This document shows, one piece after another, positions 41,519 through 52,476 of a stretch of 64,000 bases of DNA. A program made the position numbers and the translations under genes. How positions within the stretch are numbered: the first letter of the stretch is position 1; each line of letters opens with the position of its first letter. This DNA comes from Melanopsichium pennsylvanicum (lineage: Eukaryota; Basidiomycota; Ustilaginomycetes; Ustilaginales): the NCBI GenBank assembly GCA_900208305.1, contig OAPG01000005.1:930001-994000 (forward strand), in the 5' to 3' direction. The notes beneath the pieces are model-generated. The model was not told where the DNA came from, made no database searches, and worked only from the letters and a program-made list of their open reading frames with translations.

Positions 41519-43165
41519 TTTGATCCAGATTTGTTTTCGACTTTTTGATACGATTTGCGATGGGGGAATGAGGAAGGAGGAAAGAGAAGAACAGTTTCAA
41601 CGAGCAATGTGAATGGTTTTTGATAGGGAAAAAGATTGATTCCGATTCTTCAAGAATAGGTTGTAACGTTGCCAAACTTGACAAGATGTAGCCGCGGAAT
41701 TTCAAATGAGAACCAAAGCGTGGCTTTTTCGGTGTCAGTTCCGATACAGCTTGGAGGCTCAAATAAGCATATCTTCTCCAAGCCAAGTCTGACACACAAA
41801 GCTCACACGATCTCTCGCCTCCCCACCCCAACTCTAGCTCAAAATCGCTTTGTGGCTGGCTTACCTTGGCTGAGAGCATGCGAAAATCATTCGGATACTG
41901 TGGTCCGCTCAAGACGTTTTTTGACCGTGTCTTGATCATCCTAATCAATCTGCTTACATCCGAGAATGCTTTGACATTGTGAGGTGGGATGCTACAAATT
42001 GCAGATGAACAACTTATTTTCGCGAACAAGAACGACCATCTTTCGTGTTTTTATCAACTTGCTCATTTCATCGGGCATCTATCGGGCATCTGGTAGAGTG
42101 CTGCTAAGAATCGGTGATAGGAGCGTGGTTTTGGAGGAACAACAGAAACTGTGAAAGTATAGAATTCAATCTGTGCATGGCTACAAGGATAGGGCTCAAG
42201 AGTGAAATCCAGACTTGGCCAAGACACACAATGGAGATCTACCGCCACCTGAAGTTTGTAAAGAAACACTGTCGCATTCACAGATTTGAATTCAAACTTT
42301 TGAATAAATGTTATTCACACATTAAGAAGTGGAGCTGCAGATTCACATGTCAAAGAATTCAACCTGCGGTGGACGCTTCCCGTCGCCTCAATCGCCCGCG
42401 TTCCTTAGGTTAGGCACTGTGCATTACCGTCGTATTTTGTGTGCAGATGCGAGGGTGGACAGTACTTGGCCAGTGTGTAGACACAATCAACAAGACACGC
42501 AAATGAGCTCGTTGGCGGATTGGGGAAATTAGGCTTTTTTTGCACCCTGATCAACACATCAGACAGAGCCTGAGCGCTGCAGCAGCGTAGCGTGGCTGTA
42601 ACCTGTGGCTGTAACCTGTGGCTATCAGCAGTGCCAAGCCTACGGAACGCAAAACAGCATGGCCACCTTAATCCATGGCTCTATGTCTATGCTTGACCGA
42701 GCTTACCATCAAACTCTTTCTTGTAAGCAAGCGTTCTTTCTCCTATGGTAGCATAGGTTCGGTCAGCATCGAGAGGCAAACAGTGGCAGCCATCCAAACT
42801 TCCAAACGGATCAACAAGTCTGAATCAACGCCCGTCCAATGCAAACCTAGACACGGGCTACTCTACTCCTCTTTCTAGCCGAACAAGGCGACTCATCTTC
42901 GGTATCCAGTGGCTGTATTGATATTTATTACCAAACTATCGACTACCGCGGATAAGATACATATCGTTTGCCTCTGCCCCTGAACCCCTTCCGACAGAGA
43001 ACCAACTCTGGCCACATCAACAACTTGTGCCAAGTCCCCTCTAAATGTGGATCTCAATTCTCTCGGCTCGCCGTCTTCTCACTTCCGCCGACCTTGCTGT
43101 ACCAGTAACTTATACAGTAGTACACGAGCTTGTGCTCTCATTACGCACCCCCCTTCCCTTCACAA

Positions 43166-43200
<35 letters not shown>

Positions 43201-44102
43201 CTCTCTCTCTCTCTCTCTCTCGTCTCGTGCGCCTTTCATTTGCGTAAATTTGGACTAGCTTAGCCGCAATCACTTGACACAACCCAAAGTTAATCCCTGT
43301 CGGAATGTACAATGTATCCCACTCACCTCGCTGCGAAACAGGAGAAAGAATGCAGTGCGCCTTTCAAGTTTGATCCATCTACCTCTTCGATCCATGCACA
43401 CTACAGTCATGTGTTTGCTTAGGCCGTATAGTACGTCAACAGGTGAGACAGACCAATTAGCCGTCTTGTTTGCTCCGATTCGCTCCACGTTCTACCCCAC
43501 AGCCTTTTTAGTGGCTCTCGCCCAATGCGCTAAAGGCACCCTGCGCCATATCTTAGTTGGCCTTCCTCTGCCTCTCCTCGCAGCGCGCAGGCCGTTTGAC
43601 CTCATTTACTGTGGCCACACACTCTTTCCCACCCCCATGCCCGCGTGCAAGTTGCGCTATTCCCTGTGCCTCTATTGCTAATTGGCAGCTCTTTATACCT
43701 CCTATCAAATCGGACGTCCCTGTGTATGCTTCTCCCTTTCTCTATACCATCACCTTGCTCGATTCGTCTCCTACCATCCTCTCCGTCCCCGGCCTCTTGC
43801 ATCCTTTCTCGTATCTAGCGCGCGTCTTGTGTCTCTGACTTACTTTTGCTGCCCACTTTTGGCTGCGTCCCACCAGACCCACAATCAACGACTCTTCCTC
43901 GACCCTTCTGGTCAGTCTTGAACATTCTTCATCAAAACACTCGCACACGGACCCTCTTGCGCGATCCTTCTCTCAAACAGCTGTCGTCAGCACTTCGATA
44001 AGTTGCATCTTGATCAACCTTGCTTAGGCCCTGATCCGATCCGCCCTAGTTTCTCATCCACCCGACTTGGCCTCCAAGCTTGATCGTTTCTCAATCTCAT
44101 CC
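41519..44102. other. 2.6-kb intergenic with microsatellites and CT-rich leader
   Basis: No supported gene. Contents: a 13-base unit (about GTGGCTGTAACCT) repeated 2.5 times at 42592-42624, an AC tract followed by a CT tract at about 43169-43222, and a pyrimidine-rich stretch (43490-44100) that is probably the long leader of the glucan-synthesis gene. An upstream non-coding exon is possible but I cannot place one. Confidence 0.65.
43169..43222. repeat. compound (AC)n(CT)n microsatellite
   Basis: About 14 AC units followed directly by about 13 CT units, in the promoter or leader of the Kre6/Skn1 gene. Confidence 0.93.
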
Positions 44103-45986
44103 ATGAGTAACAGAAGCGATCATTACCGCAGCATCCCTGGCTCGCGGCAGCGAGCAATGCACTCGTTCAAGCAGGCTTCTTACACTCCACCCGCAACTCA
44201 ACACCCAACTGGTGCTCGCGCCGTCCCATCAAATCAGCCGCACAGTATGTCCGACTCTTTCTCCAGTGGTGAGAGCGGCGCCGACTCGCGTCTCCTACCC
44301 GCCAACAGCTATCAGTCCCGCGCAAATCAACGATCTGGCCAATCTGGCAATCACAACATGCGCGCCAACACTGCAACCTTCACCGAGTCTGCTCCAGGCT
44401 TCAAGTCTGCTACAAGCGGTTCTGACCAGGCCTTGTTCAATGGCCCTGAAGACGATGACGAGCTGCACGACTGGAAGAAGGAAAGCCACTCTCACGCCAT
44501 GTCGTGGCGAGGAATCGCCAATGTCTTGACGCTTGTTATCCTCGTCGCCGGTCTTGTAGCCCTCTTTGCTGGATATCCCATCATCTCGCACTTTGAGAAG
44601 CTCTACAGCGCATCCAACAAAGGCGGTTTCAACCTCGGCGGCACCAACGGCTCCGGTCAGGTTCCTGACCTTCCGCTCTTCAATCTTGTCGACCCTGACA
44701 CGCCCGCATCTGCTCTCACGCGCACTTCGGCCGCCGACGGTGCATCCTATCACCTCGTTTTCTCGGATGAATTTGAAAAGGAAGGTCGCACTTTCTGGCC
44801 TGGAGATGATCCATTCTGGGAGGCTGTTGACCTCTACTATGGTGCCACTGGTGACTACGAATACTACTCGCCCGAGGCTGTCAACACCACTGGCGGTGCT
44901 CTCACCATCACCATGACCCAGAAGATTACCCACAATCTAAACTTTCAATCTGGTATGGTGCAGTCTTGGAACAAGTTTTGCTTCCAAGGTGGATACATCG
45001 AATTCTCCATGCGCATGCCCGGCTCGCCTAGCACTTCTGGCTATTGGCCCGGTCTCTGGCTGATGGGCAACCTTGCGCGCCCGGGATATGCTGGATCCAC
45101 CGACGGCATGTGGCCTTACTCGTACCCTGGCTGCGATGCTGGTATTCTTCGTAATCAGACTTGGGTCAACGGCACTGGGCCTGAAGCGGCTATCAACTCG
45201 CAAGGCACCTATTCCGTCGGTGGCCGCGTCTCATTCCTTTCCGGAATGCGATCTCCTGCCTGTACTTGCCCAGGTGAGGATCACCCTGGTCCCAATGTCA
45301 ACGTTGCTCGCTCATCACCAGAGCTGGATATTCTCGAGGCTCAGATCCAAAACCATCAAGGTGTTTCCCACGGTTATGCCTCGCAGTCTTATCAGGTTGC
45401 CCCCTTTGATCTCAACTACGAGTGGGTCAACACGTCGGTTGCAGCAAAGATTTATGACGAAGACGTGACCGTCATCAACTCGTACAAGGGCAATGTCTAT
45501 CAGGAGGCTGTTTCTTCGCTCACACAGATCCCGGACACTGGCTACGTTGACAGCTCAGATCAGTACGTCACCTATGGTGTCGAGTACCAACCAGACTGGA
45601 ACGAGAACGGCGGAGGCTCTATCACATGGTATGTCGGTGGCAAGCCTTCGTGGACGGTCAACGGAAAAGCTATGCCTGCCAACCCTCCCATGGACATTGG
45701 TGTTCGAACCATCTCGGTGGAGCCCATGTCGATTATCATGAACTTGGGTATGTCGCCCACTTTCCAGCGCGTCAACTTTGGTGCTGGTGGCGTGACGTTC
45801 CCAGCGACCATGTCGGTTGACTATGTTAGGGTATACCAGCTGGACGGTCAGAGCGACAGAATCTCGTGCGACCCTGCTGACCACCCGACGGCAAAGTATA
45901 TCTCGGATCATATGGATCTGTACACCAATCCTAACTATACTGTCTACCCTCACACGTGGCCCAAGAATAGGTTGACTGGTTGCTAG
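44103..45986 (+). CDS. Kre6/Skn1-type beta-glucan synthesis protein (GH16)
   Basis: A 627-aa type II membrane protein of the SKN1/KRE6 family, needed for cell-wall beta-1,6-glucan in yeast. The first ATG (MSNRSDHYRSIPG) is chosen; the frame is open 12 codons further without an ATG. Order: polar cytosolic tail (~1-140), one membrane helix (GIANVLTLVILVAGLVALFAGY), then a lumenal GH16-like domain. The domain begins at FNLVDPDTP and SYHLVFSDEF, carries the FQGGYIEFSMRMPG strand, and has the GH16 catalytic triad motif ELDILE (Glu407, Asp409, Glu412). The C-terminus ends in the conserved MSVDYVRVYQLDGQ and a Cys near the end. Acts in ER/Golgi. The next gene converges on it. Family identity is firm; whether it is Kre6 or Skn1 cannot be told, as many basidiomycetes have several copies. 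Confidence 0.94.
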   Translation: MSNRSDHYRSIPGSRQRAMHSFKQASYTPPATQHPTGARAVPSNQPHSMSDSFSSGESGADSRLLPANSYQSRANQRSGQSGNHNMRANTATFTESAPGFKSATSGSDQALFNGPEDDDELHDWKKESHSHAMSWRGIANVLTLVILVAGLVALFAGYPIISHFEKLYSASNKGGFNLGGTNGSGQVPDLPLFNLVDPDTPASALTRTSAADGASYHLVFSDEFEKEGRTFWPGDDPFWEAVDLYYGATGDYEYYSPEAVNTTGGALTITMTQKITHNLNFQSGMVQSWNKFCFQGGYIEFSMRMPGSPSTSGYWPGLWLMGNLARPGYAGSTDGMWPYSYPGCDAGILRNQTWVNGTGPEAAINSQGTYSVGGRVSFLSGMRSPACTCPGEDHPGPNVNVARSSPELDILEAQIQNHQGVSHGYASQSYQVAPFDLNYEWVNTSVAAKIYDEDVTVINSYKGNVYQEAVSSLTQIPDTGYVDSSDQYVTYGVEYQPDWNENGGGSITWYVGGKPSWTVNGKAMPANPPMDIGVRTISVEPMSIIMNLGMSPTFQRVNFGAGGVTFPATMSVDYVRVYQLDGQSDRISCDPADHPTAKYISDHMDLYTNPNYTVYPHTWPKNRLTGC

Positions 45987-46541
45987 GTGTGGCACATGCG
46001 CTCTCTGACAACGTTTCTGCAGTCACTCATCGGACATTTCTCTAGCTGTTCTTTCGTGGCGTCTGTTTGCAAATGGCTAGTGAGCGCTCGTCTGAGCATC
46101 GCAAGACATGTTGGCTGCGGCAAGCCGTTACGATTTTTTTTGTTACACCTTCATCTTGTATTCCTTTTGTATTTGTAGATTCTGCTTTCAATTTTCTCAT
46201 TGTGATTGTGATTGATCGCTTGGAAGACATCTTTCGTGAAAATTATACTGCAAAGGGGGGAATCCACCATTTGAGATGGCATCATGCAACGCGCTGTCAT
46301 AAACAGTAGATTGGTCTCACGATCCGACACAGAGCACAAGTTATGGACTGCGATATTGTATCAGCATACCTTTTTAAAGTGGAAGTATGAAAAAGGGAGG
46401 GGGGGGGTATGTTGAGCACCCTGGATGCGATTTTGGAAGTGAGCAGTTCAGAAACAATGTTCGCTATGTTGAGAGCAAGGAATCGGGACTGAAGCTATAC
46501 AGTAAGAATTTGAAATTGGATCTGGAGTGGAAAAAGAGATA
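45987..46541. other. convergent 3' region
   Basis: Shared 3' flank of the glucan-synthesis gene and adenosine kinase. A G8-9 run near 46401. Nothing else recognised. Confidence 0.7.
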
Positions 46542-47579
46542 TTAGAGAACGTTCTCCTTTGGGAATTTGAGGATGGGACCGACCTGACCGATGCACATTC
46601 CACCAAGTTTGTGACCCACCTCGATTGCTTGATCGATACTCTTTCCTAGCACGAGAGCACCAATTACACCACCAGCGAACGCATCACCAGCACCATTGGT
46701 GTCGACAATGTCGGCAGGGTTAATCTTGGGCGTTTCGTGAACAAACTGCTCCTTTTCACCTTTCTTGGCCACAATAGTAGGTTGGGCACCCTGGGTGATG
46801 ATGACAACACGCTTCTCTGCCTTGTTCGTCTTGCTCTCAAAATCGGCAATAGCCTGAGCGATGGTTTTGAGATCCTTGCTATCAAGATTATGCGCTTGAG
46901 CCCAAGCTTCTGCTTCGGTCTCGTTACCAAAGATCACATCGGCGTAAGGAACAACCTGATCAACCTGACTTGTGAAGAATTGAGGAATAAAAGGGGCGCT
47001 GAGGTTCATAGTGAACGAAACATCGCGATTTTTTGCCTCTTGAGCCACAACAAGAGAAGATTCAACACCGTGAGTAAGGAAGAATCCACCAAGGTAAAAA
47101 ATGTTTGCGTTTTTAATAGCCTTATTAGCCTCTTCAGACTCAAGATGAGACTTTGAGAATTTTTCGGCAGCACCGAGGTTAGTGCAAAGCGACCTGTTGT
47201 GACCAGTGATGATAACGGCACACGAACCAGTAGGTTGATCTTGAGAAAATTGGTAGATCGATTTAAGGCCCTCCTTGTCGTTAGCTGCCTGGAGTTGTTT
47301 TGCGAGATCGTCTTTACCAACGCATCCAAGATACGCGGTAGAATTGGGAGGAAGTACGTACTGCGCACATCGAGCAGCGTTCTGTGCAGCACCACCAGCA
47401 ACGTAAGTCACTTGGTAATTGTCAACAATGTCCTGGTAAATGGCAAGTTGCTTCTCATCAGCGAGCACCGCATCGTTGGGCTTGAGACCATACTTTTCGA
47501 GCATAGCCTCGCCGTTTCGAATCTGCATGTCTAGAAGAGGATTGCCCAAGGCAACGAGTTCAAAGTTTCCGCCTGCCAT
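46542..47579 (-). CDS. ADO1: adenosine kinase
   Basis: PfkB-family ribokinase-fold enzyme that phosphorylates adenosine to AMP with ATP; it clears adenosine from the S-adenosylmethionine cycle. The start MAGGNFELVALGNPLLD is the first ATG and gives 345 aa, the usual length. N-terminal substrate motif: ALGNPLLDMQ and the glycine pair in TYVAGGAAQNAARCAQ. C-terminal PfkB signature DTNGAGDAFAGG starts at Asp293, with Asp299 as catalytic base. YLGGFFLTHG and FIPQFF are typical for adenosine kinases rather than sugar kinases. Codons are AT-rich for this window. It shares a 748-base divergent promoter with RAD5. Confidence 0.97.
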   Translation of the reverse strand: MAGGNFELVALGNPLLDMQIRNGEAMLEKYGLKPNDAVLADEKQLAIYQDIVDNYQVTYVAGGAAQNAARCAQYVLPPNSTAYLGCVGKDDLAKQLQAANDKEGLKSIYQFSQDQPTGSCAVIITGHNRSLCTNLGAAEKFSKSHLESEEANKAIKNANIFYLGGFFLTHGVESSLVVAQEAKNRDVSFTMNLSAPFIPQFFTSQVDQVVPYADVIFGNETEAEAWAQAHNLDSKDLKTIAQAIADFESKTNKAEKRVVIITQGAQPTIVAKKGEKEQFVHETPKINPADIVDTNGAGDAFAGGVIGALVLGKSIDQAIEVGHKLGGMCIGQVGPILKFPKENVL

Positions 47580-48043
47580 TGTGAAATTTACGGACGTTTT
47601 ACGATGATACGTGGTAGATGAATGTAGATGGGGTTGAATTGTGGAAGAGAAGGTAAAGTATAGAACAGCCTGGAGTTGTTGCACGAGAAGCTTTCAAAAA
47701 CGTCAGATCTGCGCAAGTGCAGCTCTCTCAACTTTCCATCTAAATAATGACAATACTTTTGCGAAAACGTGTGATGCAAAAGCCGCCAATCTTGTCGTTG
47801 AACCAAATTCCTTGTTCGTAGAGTTCTGTCTCTGTCCGTTTGAGCGAGATTCAGTGATTCACATTGCGCACCAACCACATACATCTCCATTAATTATCTT
47901 TGTTAATTTTCCTTTCCTTTCTTCATCATCGGGATCCGGAAGGAAGAATCTTTTATCGGGAGATATATGTGAAGCAAAGTGGTTCCAGCCGCGTGCACAA
48001 TTTACGCGGTCGCGCGTATGGGTTTTGTCATCTTTGACGCCGA

Positions 48044-48069
48044 GCAACAGATTTGTGCAACAGATTTGT
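48044..48069. repeat. perfect tandem 13-base duplication
   Basis: GCAACAGATTTGT occurs twice back to back in the RAD5/ADO1 promoter. Looks like a recent replication slip; effect unknown. Confidence 0.9.
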
Positions 48070-48242
48070 TGCGAGAAGGGTTAAATTACCGTGGGTTGTG
48101 TTAAGTACTATAAAGCTGAGTTTCACCTGTATTCTCTAAATTAGCAGTGGCAAAATGCTCTTCAATGCCTGAGTGGTCCTTTGTAATATACTCGGGAAAA
48201 TCCAGCACCATCTCAACGCTACGCACAGCTGTACAAACTCCC

Positions 48243-48248
48243 ACGCGT
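48243..48248 (+). promoter_or_regulatory. ACGCGT (MCB-like) box before RAD5
   Basis: ACGCGT is the core bound by MBF-type factors at G1/S genes in fungi. It lies 80 bases before the RAD5 start. Position and gene type fit, but a six-base word also occurs by chance. Confidence 0.35.
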
Positions 48249-48327
48249 GTTCCGCCGTAGCTGACTATTTCACGCTATCATCATCTAGTCGGTATCATAG
48301 TCACTGCTCGGAAACGCGCCGCAAGAC

Positions 48328-51300
48328 ATGATTTCGCAGTCGAGTGCGGATCCGCAATCACAGCCATCTCGAGACTTTTTCGCATCCTCACCTTCAGCAA
48401 CGCCCTCTTCGCCAATCAAAACGCATCCCAACACGGAGCACCTTCCCACCATTCCCACGCCAAATCAGCCTAAAGAAGAAGGGCCCAATAACTCGAATGT
48501 ACATGACACACAGCAAGATGACCGAATGTCTCAAGATTTTAGTTTCGTAGGATCCACCAGCGCTGCCGCCGAGTTTCCCTCTCGAAGACAACTGCCTCGA
48601 AGGGCCGCTGTGGAAAACGCCAGACCGCTATTCCTTACCGACGATGACGACGACGACAACCATGTTACCGGCTGGACAGGGGAGGACGACGACGGAGGTG
48701 ATTTCTTCTCCACCCAAGTTGTGACAAATCAAGAGCTCAAGCCACCAGCTAAAGAAAAATTCTGCAGTGATGAAGAGTACATCCTTCCAAGTGCACAAGG
48801 TGCTTCAGATGAGTCATCGTCGCCATTAGAGCTGGCTCGCAAGCGGTCTCCTCAACCTCAAGCGACAGATTGGCACGCCAAAAGGTTGAAGAACTCATCT
48901 CCATCACCAATCGCCGAACTTCGTACCAAACGTTCACCGACGCCGGATCCACGTCTGCGCCACGATGCTTTCGATCGACGTTTTCTCGGCACCTTTGTCC
49001 TGTCTGCTTGGTCCCTTTCCAAAGGCTCGTCTTATGTTAAACCCGGCGACGCCGTCCGCATATTCCGTCCGCGCAAAAAGCTCAAAGGTTCTGAATCCGC
49101 CGCCAAATTCGCCACTTCGAAGCTCACAAATGGCCGAGTGAAAAAGGGAAAGCAGACCACCCTCAACTTTAGCGGAGGCGCTTCGTCGGGCTCGAGTAGC
49201 TTCTTCGGCTCAAAGCAAAAGAGCAAAGAGAAAGAAGACTTTATCGTTCGTTTCAGCAACATGCGAGGATTCGAGGTGGGACGTTTGCCCCTCGAAGTGG
49301 CGACGTGGATGTCCAAGTTAATCGACACGGGTATCGCCGAATTTGAAGGCGTGGTCGTCGATTGTCCAACATCGTTGACCGTGGGTTGCGATATCATCTT
49401 GCAAGTCAAGGCGTATATCAAGTTTGATGCATTCTTCTTAAACCTGCTCTCGTACAAGTCCGCACACGGCTTCGATGAACAGAATGACGGTCTGCGTCCA
49501 GAGACGACAGAATCGGATCTCGAGAAGACGCTGCGAGAGCGAAAGATCAGTCTCCTCCGCATGCTCAAGGTATGCGATCTCAAGCCGAGCACGAGCAACT
49601 CCATCCTCAAGTCGCATAAGACTAACGGCGACTTTGGCAGCGATGCGATGCTCGATCAGTACGGTGGGGATATCGAGTCGTCTGTAAAGCCGGAAGCTGG
49701 TGACGCAACATCTGTGGCTGATACCAAAACATTTCTTCCGCATGCGCGTAGTGATGCTGCAAGTATCGCGATCGAGATCGACAGTGATACCAACGGTGTG
49801 GCAGAAGAAACCGGTATCGTAGATCAGTTGCAGAAGGCAGTACAGCAGGCAGACGGCGAAGCGGAACCGGAAGAGAACGACGGCACCGAGCTCAACCTCA
49901 ACCAGCTCGACGAAGTGTATCGCAAAGCTCAGGCGAATGATGCGCACTTGCCAGAGGTGGAGCCTCCGGAATCATTCCTTCTCACCCTGCGACCATATCA
50001 GAAGCAGGCCTTGGGTTGGTTGAAGAACATGGAAAAAGCTCCAGGCCAATCTCTCAACTCGGAAGAAGAGGCAACTCAATCGAATGGCGAACGAACCCTT
50101 TCCCTTCATCCATTGTGGGAAGAGTACGAGTTTCCGCTCGACTACGACAATCCCGAAGCAAATGAGCGCTTGGTGTTGAGCCCTACACGCATGTTCTACT
50201 TCAATCCTTACACAGGAGATCTTAGTCTCGACTTCCAGCGAGCCAGCAAAGGCTCGCGAGGCGGCATTCTAGCCGATGAAATGGGTCTGGGCAAGACCAT
50301 TATGGTCGCTAGTCTGCTGCACGCCAACCGCTCCTCTGACCCAGGGGAGGAGAGTGAGCTCGAAGAAAATGCCGATTTGCTCGAGGATGGCACGAAGCGC
50401 AAAGGTGCTGCCAAGCAGACTTTTCTGGCATCTGCGTTTGCCGCATCCACCTCATCCTCTGATCAGCGCAAAGTACTGCTCAAAGCTTCGGTCGCCAAAG
50501 GCAGAGCGTCGCTCGTCATTGCTCCCATGTCCCTCATCGGACAATGGCGAGACGAAGTCATCCGAGCTTCCGCTCCCGGATCGCTCAATCCAGTCCTATA
50601 CTATGCCGACACAAAAGGTGACCTCTTGGCGCAGCTTGAATCGGGTAAAGTCGATGTGGTTATCACCTCTTACGGGACGCTCGTGACCGAATACCGTCGC
50701 TACCTTGATTCAGGAGGCCCTTCCAACCGTCACCTCTCCTCAACCGCGCCACTGTACTGCATCGATTGGCTCAGAGTGATTCTCGACGAAGCGCACAATA
50801 TCAAGAATCGATCCACCATCACCGCACGGGCATGTTGCGACCTCGTCTCGCGCCGTCGTTGGGCTCTTACAGGAACCCCAATCATTAACCGCCTCACCGA
50901 CTTGTTCTCCCTGCTCAAGTTCCTGCGTGTGGAACCTTGGGGTGATTTCAGTTTTTTCAACAGTTTCGTCTGTAAACCATTCCAAGCCAAGTCCACCAAA
51001 GCGCTCGATGTGGTCCAGGTCATTCTCGAATCAGTGCTACTCCGCAGGGAAAAGAGGATGAAGGACAAAGACGGAAATCCAATCGTGCAATTACCGAAGA
51101 AGACGATCGAAATAAGAGAGCTTGAGTTCACGCAGCTCGAGAGAAAAATTTACGATAATGTGTACAGGAAGGCGTATTTGCAGTTCGCGTTCATGAAGGC
51201 GAATGGAACGGTGACGAGGAACTTTTCGGTCATTTTTAGTGTTTTGATGCGGTTGAGGCAGGCGGTTTGTCATCCAAGTTTGGTACTCAAAGCGAATAAG

Positions 51301-52470
51301 GCTAAGTCAGCCAAGCGCCTTGAGGGTAAGAGTGCGTCTGATAACTCTGCTGATGCGATAGCGGTGGATAATGATGACGAAGTCGATGCAGCGCAATTTG
51401 ATCTGGACGAGAAGGACGATGGTACACCTGGAACGGAAGATCTGCGCGATTTAGTATCGCAATTTCAATCTTCCTCAGACGCCACTTCGTGCCAAGACTC
51501 GTTCAGCAAGCATACCGTTGAAAGGCTCATCCGCGAGACTCACGGTTCCAACGCATCCCAACTGGACCAGGAATGCCCGATCTGTTTCGAAGATCCTCAA
51601 GTTTCGCCTTGTTACCTTCCGCGTTGCATGCATAGTGCCTGCAAGTGCTGCGTCGTAGATTACTTGCGGCAGTGTAAGGAGAAAGGCGAAGATCCTGCTT
51701 GTCCAACCTGTCGTGTTGGTCCTGTCGAAGAGGGTGATCTAATCGAAGCTATTCGCACTCGCCCCATCACCCCTACCAGCAGTGGAAATACCTCCCCCAC
51801 TTATCCCACCACAACTGGAATTGGCAACGGCAATGGCAATGGCACTCTAACCGGTGCATTACCTAGCGTTATTTACGTTCGGAACAATCTCAAAACCTCG
51901 ACCAAAGCCTCTGCGCTCATCAACCATCTTAATACTTTGCGTTCTCAACAGGGTCCGTTTAAAGGTGTGATCTTTACGCAATTCACGTCGTTCCTCGACC
52001 TGCTCGAACCTCTTCTGGTTCGATATCGATTCAAGTTTTTGCGATTGGATGGAACAACGTCACAGAAAGTTAGGGAGAGGTTGTTGGTTGAATTTCAAGA
52101 TTCTACTAAGTGTGGAGGAGGGATTGGTGATGGTGGTGGTGGTGGTGAATGTTTACTTTTTTTGATATCGCTCAAAGCGGGTGGGGTTGGATTGAATCTT
52201 ACTGCAGCGAATAAGATTTGGTTGTTGGATTTCTGGTGGAATAGTAGTATTGAGAATCAGGCGATTGATCGTGTTCATAGGTTGGGACAGACAAAGGATG
52301 TTGAAGTGTATAGGTATCTGATTAAGGATTCAATTGAACAGAGGATTCTTATGATTCAGAAGAGGAAGGATATGTTGATTAAACATGCGCTTAATCAAGC
52401 CGGTTCACAAGCAGATGCAAAAGGTAAATCAGAGACGTTGGAGAATTTGGAGCTCTTATTCGGCGATTAA
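48328..52470 (+). CDS. RAD5: Rad5-type helicase and ubiquitin ligase (DNA damage tolerance)
   Basis: A 1380-aa single-exon SNF2-family protein. Order: disordered acidic N-terminus (~1-205), HIRAN domain (~210-370, from RRFLGTFVLSAWSL), SNF2 ATPase with Walker A DEMGLGKT (650-657, Lys656) and DEAH box (820-823), RING finger inserted between the two ATPase lobes (CPICFED... CPTC, 1083-1128), then the second lobe with FTQFTSFLDLLEPLL, GGVGLNLTAAN and the arginine-finger motif VHRLGQTKDVEVYRYL (~1315). It ends with LENLELLFGD, as Rad5 orthologues do. Rad5 extends PCNA ubiquitin into Lys63-linked chains with Ubc13-Mms2 and reverses stalled forks; it works in the nucleus. HIRAN plus RING in this order separates it from Rad16 and Swi/Snf proteins. 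A retroelement relic follows directly in the same frame behind the TAA stop. Confidence 0.97.
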   Translation: MISQSSADPQSQPSRDFFASSPSATPSSPIKTHPNTEHLPTIPTPNQPKEEGPNNSNVHDTQQDDRMSQDFSFVGSTSAAAEFPSRRQLPRRAAVENARPLFLTDDDDDDNHVTGWTGEDDDGGDFFSTQVVTNQELKPPAKEKFCSDEEYILPSAQGASDESSSPLELARKRSPQPQATDWHAKRLKNSSPSPIAELRTKRSPTPDPRLRHDAFDRRFLGTFVLSAWSLSKGSSYVKPGDAVRIFRPRKKLKGSESAAKFATSKLTNGRVKKGKQTTLNFSGGASSGSSSFFGSKQKSKEKEDFIVRFSNMRGFEVGRLPLEVATWMSKLIDTGIAEFEGVVVDCPTSLTVGCDIILQVKAYIKFDAFFLNLLSYKSAHGFDEQNDGLRPETTESDLEKTLRERKISLLRMLKVCDLKPSTSNSILKSHKTNGDFGSDAMLDQYGGDIESSVKPEAGDATSVADTKTFLPHARSDAASIAIEIDSDTNGVAEETGIVDQLQKAVQQADGEAEPEENDGTELNLNQLDEVYRKAQANDAHLPEVEPPESFLLTLRPYQKQALGWLKNMEKAPGQSLNSEEEATQSNGERTLSLHPLWEEYEFPLDYDNPEANERLVLSPTRMFYFNPYTGDLSLDFQRASKGSRGGILADEMGLGKTIMVASLLHANRSSDPGEESELEENADLLEDGTKRKGAAKQTFLASAFAASTSSSDQRKVLLKASVAKGRASLVIAPMSLIGQWRDEVIRASAPGSLNPVLYYADTKGDLLAQLESGKVDVVITSYGTLVTEYRRYLDSGGPSNRHLSSTAPLYCIDWLRVILDEAHNIKNRSTITARACCDLVSRRRWALTGTPIINRLTDLFSLLKFLRVEPWGDFSFFNSFVCKPFQAKSTKALDVVQVILESVLLRREKRMKDKDGNPIVQLPKKTIEIRELEFTQLERKIYDNVYRKAYLQFAFMKANGTVTRNFSVIFSVLMRLRQAVCHPSLVLKANKAKSAKRLEGKSASDNSADAIAVDNDDEVDAAQFDLDEKDDGTPGTEDLRDLVSQFQSSSDATSCQDSFSKHTVERLIRETHGSNASQLDQECPICFEDPQVSPCYLPRCMHSACKCCVVDYLRQCKEKGEDPACPTCRVGPVEEGDLIEAIRTRPITPTSSGNTSPTYPTTTGIGNGNGNGTLTGALPSVIYVRNNLKTSTKASALINHLNTLRSQQGPFKGVIFTQFTSFLDLLEPLLVRYRFKFLRLDGTTSQKVRERLLVEFQDSTKCGGGIGDGGGGGECLLFLISLKAGGVGLNLTAANKIWLLDFWWNSSIENQAIDRVHRLGQTKDVEVYRYLIKDSIEQRILMIQKRKDMLIKHALNQAGSQADAKGKSETLENLELLFGD

Positions 52471-52476
52471 AAGAAT

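Larger units (their letters stand above)
47580..48327. other. divergent promoter ADO1/RAD5
   Basis: Holds a perfect tandem 13-mer GCAACAGATTTGT (48044-48069) and an MluI-type ACGCGT box close to the RAD5 start (listed separately). No gene seen. Confidence 0.7.

Noticed and set aside
42592..42624. 13-base repeat as a possible regulatory array
   Set aside because: Only about 2.5 units in featureless DNA; replication slippage is enough to explain it.
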